Positions 21,564 to 28,141 of a DNA stretch of 28,141 nt are shown in pieces. The notes below the pieces were generated by a model. The model made no database searches, was not told the origin of the DNA, and was given only the letters and a program-made list of their open reading frames with translations. A program made the position numbers and the translations under genes. The DNA comes from Monoraphidium neglectum (Eukaryota; Chlorophyta; Chlorophyceae; Sphaeropleales; Selenastraceae). How positions within the stretch are numbered: the first letter of the stretch is position 1; each line of letters starts with the position of its first letter. The stretch covers positions 1 to 28,141 of the forward strand of contig NW_014013279.1 in NCBI RefSeq assembly GCF_000611645.1, written 5' to 3'.

Positions 21564-23219
21564 GCTGGTGAAGCCCCCGAGGCCGCATGTTCTCACGTAG
21601 CTGGCACGGTGGCGCTTGCATCACCCGCAGGTTTGAGGACTACGCGAGCATTACTCATCGGCTGGGCCACAACGTGGTCGACTTCCTCAAGATCGACATC
21701 GGTGAGTCATCGGCCGCTGATCTGTGGGCAGCTGTGCAGGGGGGCTCGACCGCGGGGCAGGGTCGGTGGGCGCTTCATTACTGCCGACAATTAGGAGCTC
21801 CATGGCGAGCGCCGCCACACGCGACGGGCCCGCTTTCGAGCCCGCGCTCCGCCATGCTGTCGCCCCCGGCTGGCGCCCCCGCTGCTTGCCGGCCGCCCCG
21901 CCTACCCATCCCCGAGCCCCGCCCACTCCAGCGCCCCCCTCTCCACAACTTGCATGTGCGCGCGCCCTCGTCGCGCGTCCCAACCCCCTTTTACGCAAAC
22001 CCTCAACCCCGACCCCCCCAGAGGGCCACGAGCCGAGCGTGCTGCAGTCGCTGGTGCTGAACCGCGGCCACCTGCCGCGCCAGATCACGATCGAGATGCA
22101 CATGCGCAACGCGGTGGGGGCCATCGCGCCCGTCGACACCATCCAGATGTCCATCCTATTCTATCACATGGCGCTCCTCGGATACGGTGGGCGGCCGCCG
22201 CTGCGATCTGGGGACGCGGCCGGCCGCTTGACCGACCTGCATATGTGGTTGCTGCATGCCTGGGGTGCCTCATTTCGTGCATGTCAAACGCAGCGGGGGG
22301 TTACGGGCTGGCAGGTCGAGGGTGGGGCAGGGGTGCTGGGCGCTCGCAGGGCCTGGCCGTTGCCAGCGCGTCAGGGGGCCGCGCGTGCTCGCGCGCCCGT
22401 TGCCCGCAACGAGCGCTCCCCATCCGACCACGGGGCCCGCGCCGGCCGCCGCAGGCATCGTGAGCAGGGAGGACAACCTCTGGGGCGTGCGCGGCTGCTG
22501 CGCAGAATTCACGTTCCTGCACGTGGAGCACACGCACAGGTGCGCGCTGCTGTGCGGCTCTGCGACGCGTTTCAGGGGGGCCTGCGCCTCCGCCTCCGCC
22601 TCCGCCACGCTCTCTCATGGCGCCGCCAGGTTTTCTGGTTGTTGTCGTCGGCAGCAGCTGCGGCGGCGATGCTGGCCCCCGCCGTTGGCGCCGGCGCCTG
22701 CCTGCTCACCTCGCCGGCCGCCGACCCACGCCGCGCAGGCACCACCACCGCGGCGGCCAGGCCCAGAAACGCGCGACGCCCGCCGGCTTGGCGGACGCGG
22801 CCGCCGCCCCTGGGGCAGTCGAGCTGCTGCCGTCGGCGTCGGCGTCGGCCGCGGCCGCGGCGGAGGACATCCCTTGGGGCACGCCCGTCACCGTCACGGG
22901 GCCGACGCCGTCCCTGGGGTTCCCGGGGCTCAAGGAGCTGTCAGATAAGGTCAGGGCAGACGACGCGACGGAGAGGGCAAAGGCCGTCGCCCTCAGCGGC
23001 GCGCCCGACGCTGGCCGCCGCCGCCGGCGGCGTCGCCTCCGGCGCTACCCGGGCCTTGGGCTGTTCGGCGGCGGTGGCAGTGGCGGGGGCGGCGGCGGTG
23101 GCGTGGACGGCAGGGGTGGTGGCGCCCGACGCAGGCTGCTGACCGGGTGGCAGGGTTCATATAAGTGGGCGGCGGTCGGCACGTGGGAGGCGCCGGCGGG
23201 GCAGGAGGCCGACGAGTAA
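19904..23219 (+). CDS. METTL24-like (Methyltransf_22 / FkbM-type) methyltransferase with signal peptide
   Basis: Nine exons, 19904-20073, 20277-20363, 20725-20860, 21121-21160, 21340-21415, 21631-21701, 22022-22186, 22455-22539 and 22739-23219, close in phase to 436 residues. The N-terminus (LAALLLAAALVGSAAAA) is a signal peptide or anchor, so the protein enters the secretory pathway. The domain shows ACPPSQPLRRVG and DGGKIIC (about 85-106), a glycine motif VIYSLGSQGDFTFE (116-129), CEIHTFDC (138-145), LKIDIEGHE (189-197), ITIEMHM and, near 250-275, EDNLWG and CAEFTFLHVEH. This order matches METTL24-type proteins, S-adenosylmethionine-dependent methyltransferases related to FkbM; the substrate, perhaps a glycan, is not known. 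Several motifs are split by introns and appear only after splicing. The last exon adds a low-complexity tail of about 160 residues; its acceptor (gcgcag, 22738) was chosen by phase and is the weakest boundary. Confidence 0.85.
20410..20457. repeat. (CA)n microsatellite in intron
   Basis: About 24 CA units inside intron 20364-20724 of the methyltransferase gene. Confidence 0.95.
20877..20923. repeat. GCAGCC/ACAGCC hexamer tract in intron
   Basis: An imperfect GCAGCC(A/G)CAGCC run just after the donor at 20861, in intron 20861-21120. It reads as polyalanine in one frame but lies outside the spliced coding sequence. Confidence 0.75.
21491..21558. repeat. (TG)n microsatellite in intron
   Basis: About 34 TG units, the longest dinucleotide tract in the window, inside intron 21416-21630 of the methyltransferase gene. 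Confidence 0.95.
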
Positions 23220-24094
23220 GTCAGGAAGCTGCAGGGCAGCTGCACGCCAGCTGCGGGCCAGCTGCCGGTTGCTGGCGGTGGCGGTGTGGCGGAGGACGTT
23301 GACTGAACCCGTGGCCTTCGTTTCGCCAAGGCCTCGTGCCCTTTTTGTTTCCCTGCCTGCCTGGTGTGCATTCTGCAATCTGCTGGCTGCGCCAGTCAGG
23401 GGGGGCCTCAGCATCTGCGTGCCGCCGACGAACAAACGGCCAGCGTGCATGGCGGGGCGCCCTCGCAGCATGCGGGCCGAGGCACCAGGCTGTCTCTGCT
23501 TCTAATTCGACCATTCGCTTCGTGGGTGCTTCCCAGCGGTCCTGGTGTCTACCTTGTCATACCAGATCGCATGCCCCTTCCGGCGCTCAGGGTGGTGCTG
23601 CAGCGAATTTGCCCTCAAAAACACACCTCATTCGTGGGCCTGATATTCGCAAGGATGAAGATACCAGATGCTCTCTGATCCAAGTGCTGAGTTAGGCGCT
23701 CACGTGTGCCTCTCTGCATCGTCCATCAACCCGCCTGCTTGGCGATGTGTCGGCTGCTATCAACGGCCCACCACAGCTACCGTAATGCAGTTTTAGACAG
23801 TTATGAGTGCACGATGCTGTAATGCTGCAAAACCTGTCAAAAAGGGCAAGATGGCGGGGCCTGTTGCTCAGCTGCAGGCGGATGTCGACCGCGGCAACAC
23901 GTCACCACGGTGATTGCAGCGGTGCCCATGGGTCAAACGCTGATCACCGCAAGCTGGGTGGACTTTTTCAACAGTCATTGAACACTTATCGTCTAATAAG
24001 CTTCGTCACGGTGTGAGACGGTCATGGAAAAGTCCCGCTGGCCTGTAGATCTCTACTGACACATTCCTTGCACAAACAACTCCTGAAAAACGTG
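23220..24094. other. Intergenic stretch after the methyltransferase gene
   Basis: No gene recognised. A TGTAA word at 23818-23822 is a possible but distant poly(A) signal. The rightmost part leads into a TATA box at 24095. Confidence 0.5.
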
Positions 24095-24102
24095 TATATA
24101 AG
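24095..24102 (+). promoter_or_regulatory. TATA box (TATATAAG) upstream of the SET gene
   Basis: A strong TATA element in an AT-rich pocket. A start site about 30 bases downstream would fall near 24125, after the ATG at 24111 but well before the ATG at 24472, which argues for the later start codon and a leader of about 350 bases. Confidence 0.5.
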
Positions 24103-24471
24103 CGATTTAAATGGCTCACTCCGCAGCGCTGACTCAGCCGGGCCACCCTACACGCGCGGCTGCTGTGGGCTGCACGGCTGCTCGTGCTGCTGCCATCAAT
24201 CGGCAACGTGCCGCCCGCTGCAGGGCGGCAGCAAATGCCCCAGCGTTTGCGGATGCTGCAGGAAATCACAATGCCGACATTGATCCTCGCGTGTACCTAG
24301 ATGTGGCCGTGTGCCCTGTGCCATTCGTCGGCCCCGTCGCTCCAGCTGCTATCAAGGGTGCGCGGCGATGGTGTGCCCAGCCGTGCCCGTTTTCTGGTGG
24401 AGGCTGGGGGCCTACGCTGCGCTTTGTGACATCCTTGCAACACGCAGCATCAGGCGCTGAGCACATGACTC

Positions 24472-27054
24472 ATGCTGCGCATCGTCATCGGGCGCTGCGC
24501 AGGCAAGGGCAGGGGCCTGGTGGCGACGGCCGACCTGGTGCCTGGGCAGCTGCTGCTGGTGACGCCGCCGATTGCGTTGGTCGAGGGTGATCTGGGTGAC
24601 ATCCCAGATCATGATGTGCTGCTCGATGAAATCACATCGGGCCGCGTCCGTCTTGGCGCCTGGCAGGCCGCGTGGCTGGCGGCGCTCACCGCGGACGGCA
24701 GCACCAGCGAAAGCAGTGAGAGCGATGGCAGCGGCGGCGGCGGCGGCGGCGGTGCGGCGGCGCTAAAACTACCTAGTCTGCTGGCCCCGCCTGTGGGTGC
24801 AGAGAAGAGCGGCGTTGGCGGCGGCGTCGGTGGCGGTGGCGTCGAGTTCCGGCAGCTGGGGATGAGCGAGGAGCGGCTGTGGGCGGCGATCGGTGAGCGC
24901 AGCGAACCAGTGTCGCCTGCGCTCTCGTGCAACACGCGCCCGTCCCCCCTGCTTGCTGCCCCCGCATGGCCTGGAGGTGGCAGGCTGTGCAATGCCTGCG
25001 GCGCTCCACGCGCCGTGGGTGCGCCTCCAGCGACCGCCTTCAGCGACCACAGACACTGCTGGGCACGAGAACCCCGCCGCGCAACCAAGCGCTGGCTGCC
25101 ATCTTGCCATCATAATGATGCCACCACCCCACTCCCTCTATTACCATTTGCTGCTCCCCTTAGACATATTGATCAAAGCAACCCTTACTTGTGCCCGCAA
25201 CATTCACCCACCCACTTGCATCCACGGCCCCCACCCGTTCACCTGCACCTCTGCAACTTCCAAACAGTGCTGAATTGTTACGGGGAGCAGTTCCAGGATC
25301 TGCCTGCCTCTCTCTGTGCCGGCGCGCCCCTGACCAGCCAGCTGGGGCTCTGGGGTCCCTTCTCTCTGCTCAACCACTCCTGCAGGCGCGCGGCCTGGCC
25401 TGCCGCAGAGACAAACGCGCACGGCAGCGGCGCAGGGGAGGGCTGGACGCATGCCGCGGCGGCGCGGCCCATGCACGCCGCTCTTTTTGCGTGGGATCAG
25501 GACGCATATGCATCTGCACACCCTTGCCTGCCCTGGGCAAGGTCCTCCCATGAGCGTTAACACGCAATCAGCACGCTCTGCCAAACACGCCCTGGTCAGA
25601 CAGCGCATTTCTCTCGTCAGACGGCAGCTGCAAGCACCCCCCCGCAGCCCGACCACCGTCCAGCTCATTTCCCCCATGCGCGCGCAACCTGGCGCGCGCT
25701 CCCGCCCCGGTCAACGCAGCCCCAACGCGGTCAACTACTGCCTGAGGGACGCAATGGTCGTGCGCGCCGGGCGTCGCGTGGCTGCCGGCGAGGAGGTCCA
25801 GATCAACTACCTGGGGCGCGGCGCGCTGCGGCCGCTGGGGCAGAGGCGCGCTGAGCTGGAGGGGGGCTACGGGTTTACATGTGCCTGCGACAGGTGGGAG
25901 GCAGGGGACCCGGCAGGTGGCTCCCAGCTAGGTCGGCCGGCAGCGCCGGCTCAGGCAGGCGTGGCGGGGCCGGGCGCTGCGGGCCCGCCCGTGCGTGGCG
26001 CCGGGTAGGCGATGCGATCGATGGGGGGCGCAGGTTTATGGCGTTGAGCCGACGCCGGAGAGGCTGCAGCGCGTCCCCACTGGGTTGTGGATTGGACCGG
26101 GGATGCGTCAGCCCGCAGTCGTGCCGTCGAAAGGCGTGGCCTGCAGTGGCACCGGGGGGACTCGGTCAACAAGCTATGAGAGCAATGGCATCCTCAATGG
26201 TTTCGTTCAAGCGCAGATGCTTGTCAGAAGAGCGCCTCACAACCGCTTCGCCGCTCGCCTTCGTTCGTGCGGATGAGGCCGCGGGCGATGCGGCCGGCAG
26301 CGCCAGCAGCGGGAACGGCGGCGGCGGCGGCGGCGGTGCTGACAGCGAGCGCGTGCTGGGAGATATTTTGGAACGGATATATGAGGATGTGGGGTCACGG
26401 CACGAGCCGCGATTGGTGGCGCTCGCGCGGGGCGGGGACGGCGGCGGCGAGTTGGAAGGGGGCGCAGGAGATGGCGGCGGCGCTGGCGGCACCCAGCCGC
26501 AGCAGCCGGATCAGGAGCAGGAGGCCGCGGCGCGCAGGGAGGCGCTGCTGCTGTTTGCGGATGACATGAAACGCCGTTGGCGGGACCTACACGCAACACT
26601 GCCGGGTGCCCTCGCTAGTGACGAGCACAACAGCGGCGGCGGGGACGAAGCGGACGGCGGCGACGCAGCGACGGTCGCCGGCGCGGCCGCGTTCGAGCTG
26701 CTGAGCCTTGCTGCCGAGGCGCTCGAGGCGGCCGGCGCGCACGACGAGGCTGTGCTGCGCGATCTCGCTCAGATCTGCGCGGCGACGTGCCCCGGGAGCG
26801 ATCTGGCTCTGTTCCAGGCGCTGAGGCGTGCGAGCGTCGCGCAGCGGCGCTGGGCGGCGGGCGGCCGGGCGGTGGGGGCGGATGGAGGTCCAGGGGGCGG
26901 GCAGGCGGAGGGCGCCGCGGACAGCGGCGAGGAGGTGGGGGCGCTGCGGCGGGCGCTGGGGGCGCGGTACGGGGAGGCGGTCGTGCGGGATGGGGCGCTG
27001 ATGGAGCGCATGAGCGCCGCGGCGAGCGAGGCCGCTGCGATGGTGGCGTTTTAG
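24472..27054 (+). CDS. SET-domain protein methyltransferase with post-SET cysteines
   Basis: Exons 24472-24892, 25268-25385, 25720-25893 and 26217-27054 join in phase to 516 residues. The SET domain opens with GKGRGLVATADLVPGQLLLV, continues with FSLLNHSC (residues 172-179) plus SPNAVNYC after splicing, GEEVQINYLG (203-212), and the post-SET FTCACDRC (232-239), the last Cys supplied by exon 4. These are the cofactor, catalytic and zinc-binding elements of SET lysine methyltransferases; no MYND finger is seen. A Gly/Ser-rich insert (about 82-125) interrupts the domain. The C-terminal 270 residues are Ala/Gly/Glu-rich and probably helical. The intron after NHSC seems to be GC-AG. An alternative N-terminus starts at ATG 24111 and splices 24359 to 24503, adding a transit-peptide-like leader and replacing the first ten residues; I prefer 24472 because of the TATA box position. 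Substrate unknown. Confidence 0.85.
25386..25719 (+). other. Inferred GC-AG intron within the SET catalytic motif
   Basis: The motif NHSCSPNA is encoded in two pieces: NHSC ends at TGC AG (25385) and SPNA begins at C CCC AAC (25720) after cgcag. The only donor that leaves the needed phase 2 at this point begins GCGCGC. The motif leaves little doubt about the junction, but the donor is far from the usual GCAAGT consensus. Confidence 0.6.
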
Positions 27055-27876
27055 CGCGCAGGGGTGGCCCCCTGGTGCGATTGCAGGGATGAAATTTGTG
27101 GGGGCACCTCATGCGCCCGTTGGTATGGGTGGGCAATGCCAGGTCCTGCAGCTCGGTGACCAGGCAGCACACCTCACCAGCATACACATCATGAGTAATT
27201 CATAATTGCGTGAGTGCCGATTGGGCTGGCTGAGTCGTCGGGCACCTATGTGGGGCTGGCGCGGCACGATGACGCTATCAAACACATGATGCACACATTG
27301 GTCCGCAGGGGTCGTACGCCGAGCATGGCTCTTGGGCCTGAATGCGGCGCCGTTTGGCAACGCAAGTGGGCACTTGCCCAAGTGCCAGCCAACACATGCC
27401 ACCTTGCCCACATCCACATGCACGCATATAACTAGTTGTGTATTGCTCACGCGATCACGTAGGATGATGTGCGGTGCAGCCTCGCATTACTGGTGCAGGT
27501 CACGTCGCTGGCCGTGAAGCTGCGCAGTGTTCTGTGTGGACGGGCCTGATCAGGGCGTTCCGCGCAGTCCTGCCACTTCTGATTTGATGAACAGGCATGA
27601 TTATTGTTTCTTTTGACAACCTGCATTCACAAGCGCTTCTCCCGGCACTCCCAACCAACGTGATCTCGCAGTTGCACGTAGCCGGTGATCGGGCGCAGCG
27701 CTTGACAAGGTGAGTTGGTTTGCTTCAGTTCATTTGACGTCCCCAAATAATCCGACCTGAGCTATATCGCACTCGTCTCGGCGGGCGTTTTCCGGGAGCC
27801 AGCCCTCGCTTCCGGAGAGCCTTCCCGATCGGCGTATCAGGCTCGCCCTTCACCATTTCGCAATCTTTCCGATCAG
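27055..27876. other. Intergenic stretch with a small inverted repeat
   Basis: No gene seen. A perfect 8-base inverted repeat lies at 27369-27386 (GGCACTTG, CC, CAAGTGCC), overlapping a second pairing of GCAAGTG with CACTTGC at 27363-27377. No TGTAA was found close after the SET stop. The right part should be the promoter of the gene at 27877; only a weak CTATATC is present. Confidence 0.5.
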
Positions 27877-28141
27877 ATGTTGACCTACAACCGCACGATG
27901 AGCGCCGTCGCTGGCCAGCGCCGCCCGGCCGCCACCGCCGCCGCGCCGCGCGTGTTGCGCCCGGCCGCAGCGCGCGCCCGTCGCGTGCGCGTGGTCTCAG
28001 AGTACCGGGAGGCAGATGCCGCAACTGCCCCTGCGGCGGCCCCAGAGGCCGCTGCACCAGTTGCCAAGGATCTGAAGCCCCTGGTACGGGTCGACGGCGC
28101 CCATGATAATGACTCGCCCGCGGCACCGACCATGCGGCTCC
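27877..28141 (+). CDS. Start of an organelle-targeted protein (partial, cut by right edge)
   Basis: From ATG 27877, or the in-frame ATG at 27898, the frame is open to the window end. The first 45 residues are rich in Arg, Ala, Ser and Thr with few acids (VAGQRRPAATAAAPRVLRPA), typical of a chloroplast transit peptide in green algae. It is followed by VVSEYREADA and an Ala/Pro-rich spacer ending AKDLKPL. A possible donor, GTACGG at 28084, follows CTG in phase 0, so the frame after that may be intron. The mature part is not in the window and the family cannot be named. Confidence 0.6.
   Translation, partial: MLTYNRTMSAVAGQRRPAATAAAPRVLRPAAARARRVRVVSEYREADAATAPAAAPEAAAPVAKDLKPLVRVDGAHDNDSPAAPTMRL

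Noticed and set aside
21724..23142. 472-residue continuous plus-strand open frame
   Set aside because: Only 22022-22186 of it is real coding sequence (an exon of the methyltransferase); the rest reads through introns and out of frame over the next exons.
24111..24590. Separate small gene starting at ATG 24111
   Set aside because: As a stand-alone frame it has no domain; it is better explained as leader sequence or an alternative 5' exon of the SET gene and is described there.
1..28141. CRISPR arrays, prokaryotic operons or phage genes
   Set aside because: No spaced direct repeats of suitable length, no Shine-Dalgarno-led gene chains, and the genes are split by spliceosomal introns.

Overview
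The window looks like nuclear DNA of a green alga, most likely a chlorophyte of the Chlamydomonadales/Sphaeropleales kind. The reasons are: GC-rich coding exons split by many short GT-AG (and apparently two GC-AG) introns, long CA/TG dinucleotide tracts inside introns, TGTAA-type polyadenylation signals downstream of several stops, plastid-transit-like N-termini, and proteins of clearly eukaryotic families. There are no operons, no ribosome binding sites that decide starts, and no phage, IS or CRISPR structures. Gene models below were built by hand by matching exon phases across splice sites; the phases close perfectly in five genes (potassium channel, methyltransferase, DUF3445 protein, SET protein, WD40 protein), which is the main support for the boundaries.

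Layout. 167-1149 (minus strand, runs off the left edge): exons of a tandem PHD-finger chromatin protein of the NSD/EDM2 kind. 1150-3885: long stretch without a convincing gene. 3886-5197 (+): a small basic protein of unknown function with a period-7 GC repeat that probably sits in an intron. 6239-8077 (+): a WD40-repeat protein whose 5' end is not resolved. 8078-11058: about 3 kb without a convincing gene. 11059-13502 (+): a plastid-targeted DUF3445 / heme-dependent oxidative N-demethylase-like protein in six exons. 14825-18486 (+): an eight-exon inward-rectifier (Kir) potassium channel, the most striking gene here. 18656-19090 (+): a possible small gene or transposase-like remnant, weak. 19904-23219 (+): a nine-exon METTL24-like (FkbM-type) methyltransferase with a signal peptide or anchor. 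24472-27054 (+): a four-exon SET-domain protein with a post-SET cysteine cluster. 27877-end (+): the start of a transit-peptide-bearing protein cut by the right edge.

The genes are unrelated in function and transcribed independently, almost all rightward. The best candidates for something little described are the algal Kir channel (both conserved extracellular cysteines, a TIGYG filter and an Asp at the rectification-controller position), the plastid DUF3445 protein, and two inferred GC-AG introns, one of which splits the catalytic SET motif.
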